Made by a program: the position numbers and the translations under genes | DNA from: Kryptolebias marmoratus | Lineage: Eukaryota > Chordata > Actinopteri > Cyprinodontiformes > Rivulidae | DNA: 64,000 nt | Direction: 5' to 3' | NCBI RefSeq assembly: GCF_001649575.2 | Contig: NC_051451.1 | Location: 19,682,045 to 19,746,044, forward strand | Shown here: positions 36,019 through 48,239 of the stretch, piece by piece | How positions within the stretch are numbered: the stretch's first letter is position 1 | How the letters are laid out: every line of letters starts with the position of its first letter | Notes under the pieces: model-generated | Told to the model about the DNA's origin: nothing | The model's input: the letters and a program-made list of their open reading frames with translations, nothing else | Database searches by the model: none

Positions 36019-37368
36019 TTAAATCTAAACTCTAGAGGAGTCACTTTCCAACTAAGCTAGGTCTAGCCACTCTTAATGAGTTAGTCATTCTACTGCTTTG
36101 GGCTGTTTACTAACCCTGTTTTCCAGTGTGTTTTTGACATACAGCTGTAATAGTACATTAACCCAACTTCTTTTTGTGTAATACATAGGTCAATAAGAGT
36201 CCAACCAATGCTATTTGTTACTTGGATAATGCATTTGGCAATATGCTGCTTGACTTTGTGGTTAATTTAGGTTGATTTCATTTTTTGCAATTTCATTTAA
36301 TTTGTTTAATTTCATTTTTATTATTTTAGTTCTGTATACAGTATCATCATTGAAAATGCAGCTTAATACCTAGTTCAATCCATGGAAATTCACAGATATT
36401 TGTGTTGTGTAAGCTCAGGAAAGAATGAGGTGGAAGGCCAGTATTGCCAAGAAAGCAGTAAATTAGAAACATATGTTTTAATCTATAATGACTATATAAC
36501 AAATAGTACATTTTAAAGTGAAGCTAAAAACAATCTATTGCAACTTTTTCCATATAAAATGTATTAAATGATTAAGTTGTGCATTTTCACAGAATTGTTT
36601 TAGTAATCTGCATTTATTTCACTGTGGGGGTTAGCTTCTCTCACACTCTTCTAACGCCCTGCTCACAGCAAACAGCACACACCCTTCACATACAAAACAC
36701 TCTGCCGTGCAGGTTTAATGTCAGTAGAGAGGAAAAAAGAGTGTGAAGAAAGGGAAGAGCCTACGTGAGTTTACAAGTATTTAGAGATGGTAATTTATGA
36801 AGGGAAAAAAACCCATTAAGTTTCTCATCTGGTAGAGGTTTGGACTTTTCAAGGAAGATGCCAAAGAAAATGTAGTTATCTACAAAACTTTCCTTTAAGT
36901 GTCACCACAACTGTTTTTCATCACCTGAAATTTCATTCACTGTTAAACAAAGACTGTTTTGAAATAAACCTGCTGCAAAGCAAATTACGTCCTCCTTAGT
37001 TCATAAAACCAGTCCTGAACAACAACAAGTAGTACAATATGGAGAAAAGTCACTAATAAAATTCATCAACAAATACAGGCTGTTCGTGCTGTGGGAAAAA
37101 CCTGAATTTGGAAATCTCAGACCTCCTCCTTTGGTTGTCTGTGTAGACTGCCATGATCAGCTGCTGGTAATAGTGAAGAGACTCTGTACCTTTGGAACCA
37201 GATCTAAAATAATTTTATCTTCTTAAAAAAACTCCAGAGTGTTGTATAGACTGTTGTTACTGCATATTTGTCATTTATTTGGTCTCAAACCACTCAGCCC
37301 AAAGCTCGGACTTAGGAATTCCTTAGTGGTGATCTATTTTCATCCATTTGTAGGAGTACTAATACTTG

Positions 37369-37471
37369 CTCACCTGTGTGTTTGGTGAAGCTTCAAATGA
37401 AGAAGTTCATGAAACATTTTTCTCCCTCTTGAGCCCTGTGTAACCTGGTCATGTTCATTCTTTTTATGGGT
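37369..37471. repeat. diverged repeat family C, copy 2
   Basis: Second copy of the block at 35894-36018, with AGAAGTTCATGAAACATTTTTC and TGTAACCTGGTCATGTTCATTCTTTTTATGGG as the most similar parts. Confidence 0.5.
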
Positions 37472-39569
37472 GCACTCTACTCTCTTGCAGGTTCAAGAAG
37501 AACATTTTGTGTAAATATCAATAAATAATAATGTAAAAACCAGCTGTAATTCTTAAATATGTTTGTCACAGAAGCCTGCCTATTTATTCCAGCAGAAAGT
37601 TCTTCTCTGTTTTGAGAGTCTTTAATTACAGAGTTGGAATAACACAAATTTCATAATCATCTGTATGTTTATGATCGTCACCACTTTAACCAGTCTGGCA
37701 TTCTTACATATAGTTTGTGTTTTTCTACTAAAAGCTAAAATCCATCTAAAAGCTAAATCTGAAACAAATACAAAACAAATACAAATACAGACAGAAGAAG
37801 AAGAATAAAAAGACAGGGTTGCCTTACAACAAAAGACAGAAACAGAATTATTATTGTTCCAATAATGCATTCATGCAGTGAACAAGTACTTGGTTCATTA
37901 TGAACCTCTCCAGTGCTACTGACAGTCCTAATTAAATCATAAGCAGAAAATTTGGATTCAGACAAGCAGTTAAATGACACTTGGACAGTAATATTCCCTT
38001 TACCATTTTAAGTGTTAAGATATATAAACACTTAAATATAAAGAGACAAATGGCTAAAAAGTGGAGCTTTTTGAAAAGAGGAGACTAAAAGCTCATTTCT
38101 AGAAACAAATAGGTGCATGTGTTGTAGTAAATGCAAACAGAGTTTATCCAGTCTGACAATCAGCTAGTCGATAAGTCAGAAAGGGAGGAGGCGTTAAGAG
38201 ATTTGCTCCCTTTATCTCCCATCAGCCCGGGTTGGAGAATTGGTCTCTGTCAGTTTGTGTTTGCATGTTGGTTTGTTTTCTGGTTTTGAGAATATAATAG
38301 TTTAATTGATATTTGTTTTTGCATCTGTATTCTGTCCTCTGGTATAAGAGACATTTAAACTCTGTGTCAATGTTTATATAATCCTTGTTTTATCCCTATG
38401 ATATTCACTCTTGTCTCTTTGCTTTCCTTTTCTTTTTTGTTTTATTAAGTGGAAAGTCTAGCCTTCTGACAGATTAATTGTCCTTAACAAATACTTTTGG
38501 GAAGGTGTGACTCCTATACAGGAATACTTTCTAAGAACTTTTCATTTACAGAAAAACAAACAAACCAACCAAAATAAACTTTGAGAAAATTCAAAGCAGG
38601 AATCGGGTCTGATGAGAGTTGACGTGTTAATGGAATAGCGAATAAGGGAGACAAGAGAAACACTTTTTGACAGCAGAGGTGAGGGGTCAGATGTAATCAG
38701 CACCTCTGTAATTCTTCTCAGCAAGTCAATTCTCTGTTTGTTTGTTTTTAATATTCTCTCCCCTCCCATCCTGGATGTGTATGTGTGTATGTCTGTTGGA
38801 ATTGGGAGGGAAGACGGTCTAGGAATAAGGAGATGAGAAGCTGACTATCAGATGGCTTATGATTGTGCGGTTAGCCTTAAAGGTCATGTGTTTAGTCTGA
38901 TTATTTTTTTAAGGGCTACTCTGGAAGAAGTTGTTGTATTTTCTTTATCTTTGCACATGAGTTTGTGGGGTAGAAAGGTCAATATGATGCATTAGGTAGA
39001 AAAAATGTAAACACCAGTTTTTTTTCCTGTTTCTTACTTGGTTCATCTAACCTTTTCTGTCCCGTCAATCATGTTTGCTGCTATAGTGGGGAACGGAATC
39101 GCATTAACATGGAAATAACACATTAGGTATGCTTCAGTTTGTATGTTTGCCATATGGCATGTGTTACAACTCATCCAGTGTGTCTGGTGTCTGGCAATTG
39201 GCATGACCCAGATGAGTGGGGTCTCTCCTTCTCTGTCGTACAGCTGTCATTAAAACAGAGCTGAATCCAAGCATATGACCCTCATGTCCACAAGCATCCC
39301 GCTGCACACCCAACCAGCTTGTTCGCATTAAGCGCAGGTGGCTCATGTGAATGTGTGTCTGGTTTAGCGTGTTTGAATGATGAGCAGTCAGAAAGTGTTG
39401 TTGAGGACACAACAGGGTTGATAATTGGAAATGTCCCTCGAACACACACAAACAAGTTCTTCCCCCTCCCCACCGAGGAGCTATAAACATGTAAATGAGA
39501 ATCCTCTTTTTTTATTTTCTCCCCTACTTCCTTGTCCATCCCCTCCATTCCATCACTCATCACTACATC
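37472..39569. other. unremarkable intron
   Basis: AT-rich to about 39150, then GC-balanced unique sequence at about 39160-39440. In that stretch the minus frames of 108 and 154 codons (39164-39746) overlap without any recognised family. I see no transposon. Confidence 0.5.
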
Positions 39570-39735
39570 CACGCTGCAATCAGCGTGTGTGGGAGAACAC
39601 GACATATTGTCTAGCTGATCCTGCCAGGGACGCTGGCTGAATATGAAGGCAGGGGTGCTCGGCATGGTGATTAGCGTGTCTGGCAGGGGACAACTTGTGT
39701 TTTTGAAAGACATGAAGGGGACAACTGACTGTTGG
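39570..39735. promoter_or_regulatory. candidate regulatory island
   Basis: A GC-balanced unique block: CAATCAGCGTGTG, CTGATCCTGCCAGGGACGCTGGCTGAATATG, and GGTGATTAGCGTGTCTGGCAGGGGAC. CTGGCAG/CTGCCAG-like motifs recur three times. Function inferred. Confidence 0.28.
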
Positions 39736-40377
39736 AATTTAAACAAACAAGAACACTCATTGATATTTTTTTTTTACCTTGCTGAGTTGAAAATCTTTAA
39801 AAAATTTAGTGTGTGGAAATTTAGATTAGTTACCACACAACATCCGCTTTATTCAGTAATAACCACATTTTAGGAATCAACTCCTTAAATAACATAACAA
39901 GGTAGACCCAAAAATGTTTGATCTTTAAGCTTCACTGGGACTTTGTTAAATGGTTATATTCAGTTTTGTGAACTAACACTAAATGTAAACATCTGAGTAA
40001 GTGGCAGATGTTCCTTCACAGTGTAATAAGGTGTACTGAATTATGTTATCACTGACGGCTGCTGACCCAGTGGTGTTTGTCTTTGTCCAAATAACACGGG
40101 CAAATAATGCTTTGGTTCTATAGTTTTGTCACTGCATCTTGTCCTGCTTCAATCATGTGCCTTGCTGTTGTCACAATGTTCTCACATTTAAACTTTGTGG
40201 TTGATTCAACAAAATAGTCTCTGTAAAATGTCAAACCACACCAAAATTTAGAGAACGCATTTATTGTGGAAAACATTTGACCAAAGGTTTCACTTTCAGT
40301 GTCATGTGGATTTCTATTTAAATCTTCTCTCTAAATTTTGTGTGTACTGTATGTCTTCTTCTTTTTCTTTCAGCTAT

Positions 40378-40600
40378 TTCTTTTTCAGGGGTTACCACAG
40401 CGAGTCATCCTCCTCCTCCTAACTCTGTCTTCTTCACAAATCACTCCTGAAACTTTTCTCCATCCACTCCATCCTGCCTGGACTCTCTTTTTCACCCCTT
40501 TACCACACTCCCCATTTACTGGACAGTCGACCCTAAGTACTTGAAGTACCTGCACCTTTGTGACCTTTACTCCTTGTAGCCTCACAGTATGGTTGCTAAA
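40378..40600 (-). mobile_element. RTE-like LINE fragment, internally deleted
   Basis: The minus-strand frame (about 40600 down to 40385) reads V-R-L-Q-G-V-K-V-T-K-V, then N-G-E-C-G-K-G-V-K-K-R-V-Q-A-G-W, S-G-W-R-K-V-S-G-V-I-C. These are well-known phrases of the fish RTE-like reverse-transcriptase C-terminal region. It then jumps directly to E-D-R-V-R-R-R-R-M-T-R-C-G-N-P, which in the intact family lies at the extreme C-terminus, so an internal stretch has been deleted while the frame stayed open. The fragment is dead. Clade assignment is from memory. Confidence 0.85.
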
Positions 40601-40799
40601 TTGAAGATTTTTTTCTTTTATTTTAATACTTGGCATCTGCCAGGTTCTATAAGATTGCACAATAAGGTTGTTGCGCTAACAAGAGTGATGTCATTGACCT
40701 ATCTACTTTGTTGCTATTTATTCCAACCGTTTACTGTCCCACTAGTCTGTGATGATACACAGCTTACTTTATAGAGTGATAAATGAAGCATGATTGATG

Positions 40800-41579
40800 C
40801 ATTATTTAAGTTTGGTATACTAGGTTTAAAGTACTTGAAATTCACATAACGATAAGTTGAAAACACAGCTTATGATTTGGACAAAAACAGACAATTCTAC
40901 GGCAAGCTTTTCAGTAAGTCAATTTTTTTGTTCTCTGTTTGTGTTACTTAGCAGTATTTCAGGTAGTTAGTTGAGCAGCATTTCAGTCAATCTAGACTTA
41001 GTCATTTATTTTGCTGCTCTTCTGTCATAGTCATAGTATTAGCCTAAGTAGTGTTGTCTTGTGCCAGTAGCAGTGTTGCATTTGCACAGAAAAGCTTCCA
41101 TCAGTATCCATACAACAGTAGCAATTGGAGAGCCTGGGAGGCCACAGAAAAGGTAATTTGAGCAAAAGAAAATGATACCTTGAGAAAAAAGGCAGATCGA
41201 ACACTGAAAGGGAAAAAGTAAAAAGAAAGAAAAGAAAAATACATGGTGATTTACGCAAAAGTCCAAATGACAGGGAATTGGCAACAGACACCTGACTGTG
41301 TTATTATATCACCATCAACAACGGCATGCTCCTCTGCCAGAGGGAAAGAAAAAGAGAAATTGTAAAGAAAGGGGGAAAAAAAATAAAAAGATAAGTGAAA
41401 ATCACTGCAACACAAACAAAAACCCCGAAACAAGTGTATTTTCTTTCTTTTGGTTCGTGCAGTGAGTGCGAGGCTATCAATTCATCCTCCCTGTGGTTTT
41501 TTTAAATGGCACTATTGCTCAGCTCTCATTGTTGTTGTATTGTTTGTCAGCGTCCAGGCGGGGCCAGGCAGAGGAGGTG
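40800..41579. other. unremarkable intron
   Basis: AT- and purine-rich. The overlapping minus frames at 41031-41433 arise from A/G-rich sequence and show only low-complexity hydrophobic peptides. No exon recognised. Confidence 0.45.
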
Positions 41580-41910
41580 GTATCAAGACGAAGAAGGGAC
41601 AATTTGATGGATGTTTGTTGATATCTAGACCACTATGGCTCTGATTGCCTAACATTAAACCAGCAATAACAGGCCAATCATCCCACTTACACCTCCACAC
41701 GCCAAGCAGCCGAATTGGATCAAACTGGCTTATTCTCTCTGTCACTTTCTTACTCATCCTCTCTCTGCCGCTGTCTCTCTCAGATTCTCAGTCGATTTCT
41801 TGCTCTTTTCTCCTCTCTCCTGACATGCTTATTAGCTGATATTGATCCAGGCTGGTCAATTGTCAGCTCCTCTCATCCGCACAGTATTGACGGCATAATC
41901 AGTTAGAGGG
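41580..41910. promoter_or_regulatory. candidate regulatory island(s)
   Basis: Two unique blocks lie around a CT-rich stretch. One is about 41590-41740, with GGACAATTTGATGG, AACAGGCCAATCATCCC and CCGAATTGGATC. The other is about 41820-41910, with TGACATGCTTATTAGCTGATATTGATCC, TCAATTGTCAG and TATTGACGGCATAATCAG. Repeated TTGATCC/TTGACGG and TGTCAG motifs suggest Pbx/Meis-type sites. Inferred only. Confidence 0.3.
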
Positions 41911-42354
41911 AGGAATGGAGGTAGAGACAGTGGGAGGGAAGGAGGTTGAGGATGATAGGCAGATGAAATTTTCTGTCGGTGGGTAAATTATTGGCTGCTA
42001 GCTTGTTGACCCACAAAACTACTGGTATCTCTTGGACACACAAATACACACAATCCATCTCATTCATGACAGCTACTGTAGATTATTTTGAGTGCATTTA
42101 TATATACTTCTTTCTAGGTTTTATACACAGCCTGTGTCAGGTTAGTTTAAATATTTTAGTTTTTGGCAAATGCTAACCAAGCTTAAGTTCACATTTAATC
42201 TACAAAGTTCAAGAACAATGTTAACCTTAAGAAGTTGATTTAAGGTGCCAAATTATTGGGTTCTTTTTATCTGAATGTATGTGACTTTGGACACTAAGAA
42301 GAGGTAGTATAATAATTAGAGAAAGTCTATAAGAAAAAGTCTGATAAGTGGAGT

Positions 42355-42740
42355 GTCACATCACATATGCCACTTGCGTCGCGACTGTGCCATGGCCTGT
42401 TGGGGCCTCCTCTGACTCCCCTGCCTCGCTGCCCAGCTTCAGGGCTCCGTCTCTGGGGAGAGTAGCAGCTGGCATGGCCTCTTTCTCGCTGGAGGGCTGG
42501 TGTTCATCTCAAATTCTCTTAACGCTGTGCATCACACACACATACACGCACAAGCACACTTGCACATGGCTCATTCTGTACATTAAGGTTTAATCAGGCA
42601 CTTAGCTGGGCATCTGTTACGGCTCTGTCCACACGGTGTGTTAAGGACCTGTCGCCGCAGGTCATGAGCCTAACGAATCCACTGATCCACTGCCGAAGAG
42701 ACCCCTGGCCCACTTTACTGGTTGACGTCACAGCAGTTTT
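42355..42740. promoter_or_regulatory. candidate regulatory island, CpG-containing
   Basis: GC-rich unique sequence split by a CA run (42535-42560). The right block (42600-42735) has unusually many CpGs for this intron and ends with GTTGACGTCACAG, which contains a full cAMP-response-type TGACGTCA. No coding family was found in the frames. Function inferred. Confidence 0.3.
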
Positions 42741-43088
42741 TGCTCAGTTTGAAAAAATTTTGACTTTTGTGTTGTCCTCAAAGTAAAGCTGACGTCCGAT
42801 TATTGGAAATAAATGAATAATTTATGAGTTACTAAGTTATGATAGACAAATTTTTACATCAGCTATTTACAAATAAAGTAACAAGGTAATTAAACATCAA
42901 TAGTTCAACTGTGATGTAACACTAAAAGGTAAAGGCAGCCGAAAAGATGAGTGATTCAAGCAATTACATTTTTGGCTTCAAAAGGACACTTCCAGAAACA
43001 AACAAACAAAAAGAAATGGCCATGGGGATATTTAGAGAACCCCTGTGGAAACAGTAGTAGACAATGGTTGACCCACATGCTAGTGGTT

Positions 43089-43155
43089 AATTAAGCATCA
43101 CCGGTGAGGTCTCTATTGGCTCTGCTAATAGAGACCTCACTGGTGAAACTTGATT
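43089..43155. ncRNA. candidate hairpin RNA / miRNA-like foldback (unproven)
   Basis: A 67-nt near-perfect hairpin. The arm 43098-43117 (TCACCGGTGAGGTCTCTATT) pairs with 43127-43146 (AATAGAGACCTCACTGGTGA) over 20 positions, 19 Watson-Crick plus one G-U. The loop is 9 nt. After a 2-nt internal mismatch, seven more pairs, one of them G-U, extend the stem to 29 positions. Size and shape fit an animal pre-miRNA, and the position inside an intron is common for such RNAs. I do not recognise the mature sequence, and a small palindromic repeat is equally possible. The transcribed strand is undetermined. Confidence 0.35.
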
Positions 43156-43839
43156 CAAATTACCTCAAATTTGCATTCAGAAGAAAATGCAAAGAAAATA
43201 GGTAAGACTGCAGGCAACATGTGGAACAAACTCATCTTCAACTACATCCTTCAACCGGGATTAGGGGTTCGGTCAGTTTGCCTGTTTAAAATCTTGTAAC
43301 AGTGTACTACTATTTATTTAATGTCTTTTGCAATTGTAGTTTTTTGTTTTGTTTTGTAGTTGGGAATTCTTGAGTCATCACTGATTTTTTTTTTTTTCAA
43401 TGTTTTGATTTCAAGGAGCCAGACCTTCAAAGTGGTCTTGAGCAACATTGCCTCAGGATTTCTTATATTTTTAAAGTGTTTCCACTAAACTCACACTCTT
43501 TTTTTATCCTCTGTAGGTAGGTTTATATGTAATACTTCTTTGGCCTCCACTTGTTCACTATCCTCTTTTTGTTTAAGGCACAAACTGCACAACGTGTTGC
43601 CATAATCAGGATAAAAGAACTGTACAGTGTAAAACAAGAATCAAATGCACCCCAAAAAACTATTTAAAAACTTCAGAAAAAAGGTCTGGTTACATCAGTT
43701 GTAACTGTAACTATTGAAATGGACACAAAGTATGTAGACAGTCAGCGGGGTATTGACTGATCGATGGGCAGCATTTCTCTTTGTTTCTCCTTCTTCTTTC
43801 ACCTCTGTTGTCGAGAGAGGGGCCAGTCTCAGCTGCCCT

Positions 43840-44000
43840 CGGTCCCAGGACTTATCTTGACACCAGTGCAGCAATCACAGGCCGGGAGATTGAGCGCTGT
43901 TTATTTTGTGTCAGTGTGTTCACCACGACCCTGGGGCCAGGATGCAAACACAAGCCCATCCACACACACACACACACCCACACACACAGATACATTCACA
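43840..44000. repeat. GC-balanced block followed by (CA)n
   Basis: A unique block (43845-43960) runs into an interrupted CA repeat at about 43963-43990. The frames of 86-90 codons across it are driven by the CA run. Confidence 0.6.
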
Positions 44001-44112
44001 GCCTTGCTCACTCAATCACATCCCGGCCCTGTTTAAAATGAATGGATGATATCTGGCCTTTCACTATTCACATCTCTGTTTCTCTCTCTCCGCAGAATGA
44101 CGCCTAATCTCA

Positions 44113-44146
44113 GTGTTGCTCTGTTTTGTCTGATACAGAGCAACAC
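44113..44146. repeat. perfect 12-bp inverted repeat, 10-nt loop
   Basis: GTGTTGCTCTGT (44113-44124) and ACAGAGCAACAC (44135-44146) can form a 12-bp hairpin around TTTGTCTGAT. Too short for a pre-miRNA on its own. No known function. Confidence 0.9.
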
Positions 44147-44149
44147 CAA

Positions 44150-46540
44150 TGCATTTTTTATTCTCTATCTTATATTGCTTTTTATTCAGCGCCTGTTTTG
44201 TGTCTTTTTTTATGTCTGTGTGTTTTTGTGGAGTTTGCGTTAAGGAAATTTAGACTCCATTTCTCTCTCTTTGTGTGTGCGTGTGTGGTTTAGCATGTGT
44301 TTATGTGCAAACCTAAGTTTGTATCCTACTTGAAAAGTAAACGGTTTCACCAACTAAGCAGCTTCTACTGGTAAACCAGTGACAGTACAGGCCTGCTCTG
44401 ACTGACAGCTGACATTGTCCCAGCCCCTGCTGGGAACTTATAGGAACAAATTGGTCATGCTGGATGATGATGGGGTGACTGGTGTGTGTGCACACTCCTC
44501 CGTCTCATCCCTCTGACAGTTGGCTATTGTCATTGTGCCTCTGTCATAGATGTCACTTATCAAACAGTACAGTCAATCAAACCTAAATCGTCACTATGTT
44601 GAAGCAAGAAAAATCCAGCTGAAAAAAAAATTTATAGCAATTTGTGTGAAGTTTTGAGATCTCAACAGTTTCTCACATTTTTAGTCTCTTAAAGAAACAT
44701 ATTGAAGCCAAACTGTTTTCTTCTTTGTTTTCACGATTATCCTTATGTTTTTGGAAAAATGTCAAAATTAGAGACAGAACAGACATCAGGGAATGCTGCA
44801 AAGTAAATTGTGGTGTTATTGATCATTAGCTCTCACTTGCTGAATTAGACAGCCCCAAAGGATCACTTTAGGAATCTGATGACAAGGTAAACAATTGCCT
44901 CCTGTATTGTATTTCTGTTCTTTTTGCCTTTCAAGTTCATTAAGTTATTCACATAAGACTGTGATTTTTTGCCATATATGATTTATAATAAACATTGCAT
45001 GACTCTAAAAACAAACACTACCCTGATTCAGTGTCTACACACCTGCTGATGGTCTTCAGGGGCATATTCAGAACACCTTCTAGAGCATGGTAGGTTGTAA
45101 AGAGCTTTGAACAAAACGTTTGTAGCAAGATTGTGGTGGTTTATTATTTGTCTTGGGAGCATATGGCAATGGAGTATTATAGCAACATATTATGACATTG
45201 AGCCCTCATGCAACAGTGTGGACTGGTCATTGAGAATTTGAAGCAGGACTGGCTGCACTGGCCTCATGCTTAGACTGCTGCCATCATGATGTGAGAATGA
45301 TGGGGACATATCCTAAATAAATTATTGCAACATTCTTGGGGGCACAACTGTTATGCACATCGTGCCCCATCACTGCTCCTGCTACAACCAATGTGACTGC
45401 ACAATGCTCTCACCACACGGCCGCACCAACCAATCCGTACCAGGCTCAGCCATCTTTCATTTGCTTTATGGTCACAAAGCAAAAGCATTTACTTTCAGCA
45501 TGTTCAGCCCTGGTTACCTTTAGTTCAGACCTGTGGCAGTAGCATTGTATTAATGTGCTGTGATCTTCTAACATGTAGCTGCATCCTCAGTCTAAGATAG
45601 TCATGCCACACCACCTTCACACTGAAGGTTCTCTAAATTTGTCACAATTCAGCCTTGTTTTACTGTGTTGTGGAGAATGTAACGAGGTTGTAATCAAGTG
45701 GGTCATACAGAAGCACACAAACTTACAGGATGTATTCTGAATACAGCTTACAATGCTGAGTTACAGTACCATTCAGTTTGATGGTTTGGTAACAAGACTA
45801 GCGATGCATTCAACCAAATTTTAATTCTCACTTTGTGTTAAATTAGTGGTTTTTGTTGCTATCTCTAATCTTTTCCCGTTTCTCTGTTTCACTCTACAAT
45901 GCTTGGCCTCTCTTAGGCAGTTGTTCTTCCTTGTTTTATAATCGGTCTTGCCTTCATTCTTTTCCATAATTTCAGTTTGCCCAGCTTAGAGAGTGGTTTT
46001 TTTATCCTCATAAAAACAAAACTTCAGCTCAAATGTTTGATATTGTCAAGAAGATGTTTTCTGAAGTATAATTGAATTATCAAATCCAAGATTAAAGTTT
46101 GCTTAATAAAGTGCAGATAATTAATCTTTTTTTTACTATAAAAAAAGAATACAAGTCAAGAGAATAACAGCAATATAATTTTATCTGACAGTCTCAGCAG
46201 ACTACTTCCAAAATAAAGAGTTGAACATCTGGCTGCAAGTTTTCAACTCTCTCGTCCAATTTCGTTTAGATGTGTGGAAACAGAGGTCTTCCACGGTACA
46301 ATGGTGGACCAAGGGGCCACATCCATTATGTTTCAGCACGGCTGTGTGAAGGCTTCTTTGTCGCTTGGTACAATAGACACACACACAAAAAAAAGCCCAC
46401 AAGCAACTTTTATGGTTTATTTTACCTGGCATTTCGGTGACATTTTTTATTCTTTTCATTTCTGTGTTCCGAATAATGATTTCATTCCACTGATTGTGTG
46501 TGTGAGAGAGATTTTTTTTTTATGTGATTTTTTTGTTTGC
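44150..46540. other. unremarkable intron
   Basis: Mostly AT-rich. A more GC-balanced segment at about 45200-45480 is possibly an old dispersed repeat but was not recognised. No exon seen. Confidence 0.45.
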
Positions 46541-46860
46541 AGAATCCTCCGTCTTAGGTCAAAGTCAGTGACTCCCCATCGCTCTGGTAAAGGCCCTCCC
46601 TGCCTGTACATTTGAAAAGAGGCATTGGGGAAACGAGGAAATGACCTATGCTTATCCACACTACATGCTAGCTGTGCTCAAACAATCAGCATAGCATTAG
46701 TAGGACTTCTGAATAGAGCCATCATGGCTGCCTAGCCCTGGGGAGCCAGTGATCTGCCTATGGGCTTTATGGAAAGTGGAGATCCTGCAGAGCTGGAGAA
46801 GGCCAGAGTGGAGGCCAAAGTGGGCACTGTTAGAGAATCCTCTGTTGCTCCGGAAAAAGT
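46541..46860. promoter_or_regulatory. candidate regulatory island
   Basis: GC-balanced unique sequence, including TCTTAGGTCAAAGTCAGTGACTCCCC (an AGGTCAAAG nuclear-receptor-type half site) and a block at 46725-46860. No coding match. Function inferred. Confidence 0.22.
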
Positions 46861-47814
46861 ATCTTTGTGATACTCTTCTTTCCAGACACCTACTCTTTCA
46901 TTTCTCTTTTTTTTTTCCTTTCTCACCCTTTTATGTTATCATATTCCTGTTTGTTGACTGGTAAGCAATACTTTCTTAGACTGCGGTCACTGTTTTATTC
47001 ACACAAGATATTTTAATTCTACTGACACGTGTCTACATATGAATGAACTAACTCTTTAGATGAGGGGCAATAAGCTTTTCTTTTACTGTTTGTTTTGGTC
47101 AGTCAGAATGGAGTCAAGTGTGGCTAAATGATCAGGTACAGTTTTAAAACAATCTGCTATTACTTAATGGACATTTCGTTTTTTGGAACTTTTTCTTATT
47201 CCTTTCCATTATAGTGTCAACATTCAGAAGCCTGAGGGACATCTTCTTTGGGTTCAAAGGAAGATGATGAAAAGTAAAAACCTAAATTTTTTAGTAGTTT
47301 TAAATTAAAACTAAAACCTAAAACGTGATCTTTTAAATTATTGAACAAAAAATTTAGCTAAAAACAGATGTTTCCATTCCTCTAACAGTTTTTTTTTGCA
47401 AACGGTATTTTTTTAAAGAGTACTACCTTAATATCCAGTGAGAAAAACAGACTGGCAGAGCTAGTGGGGGTGTCAGAAAGGGCTAAGTGGCCTTTCGTTG
47501 CCCCCAGGGTGTTCTCCGTTGGCATCCATGGGTGCTCTTTGTCCAGAGCTTTCACTGTGATTAGAGCGTTTGAGTCGACAATTCACTTAAGACCTCCTTT
47601 CTTTCTCCCTCCTGCTCTGTCTTTCTCCTACAAGACACTCTTCCACCCACTATCCCCTTGCTCTCTCACACACTGTTTCAGGGTATATTACCTGCTCATG
47701 TAATGCAGTTAAGCTCAGCTAGAAGCCTTTCCTCGTAATACCACTTAATTCCCCATGTGGCAGCTGAGGTAAATGCAAGAGAGGCAGATAGGAAGAGAGT
47801 GGCGACCAGCAATG

Positions 47815-47910
47815 GCTGTAGAGGAGTGGGGTGAGACAGGGGATGAACAAGGGGGAGAGAAGGAGTGCGTGGGGGAGATGAGATGAGAGAGGAGGAGTGG
47901 GAAAGGTACC
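47815..47910. repeat. polypurine (G/A-rich) tract
   Basis: About 95 bp in which almost every base is A or G on the + strand. The minus frame 47719-48111 is a low-complexity artefact of it. Confidence 0.85.
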
Positions 47911-48239
47911 ACCTCCACCTCTGTGGCTCACTGAGCCCGAGCCATCAACACAGTGTGATACTGGCTGACTGCAGAGGACCAGCATGTCTTTGGCTGAGAG
48001 ATTATTGTAAAATAAGAGACAATTTATGAAGACAATAAATATGTGAGGCCCGGTGTGGGACTTGGAGGATAAGAGAGGCTGCACTGGGATTAGTCGTGGA
48101 ATTTCTGACAACTAAAAGTGTGAATGTCAAGCCTCTTGCTAAGAAAATGCAATCCAACACCACTTAATATCAGATCTTCCATAATTTTACAGAACCACCT
48201 GATTTTTCAGACATTCTTATGGCATTATATCAACTTACA

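Noticed and set aside
39164..39746. Overlapping minus-strand frames of 108 and 154 codons
   Set aside because: Two different frames of the same DNA with no recognisable domain, and typical of GC-balanced non-coding sequence.
47719..48111. 130-codon minus-strand frame
   Set aside because: Leu/Ser/Pro-rich translation of a polypurine tract; no family.
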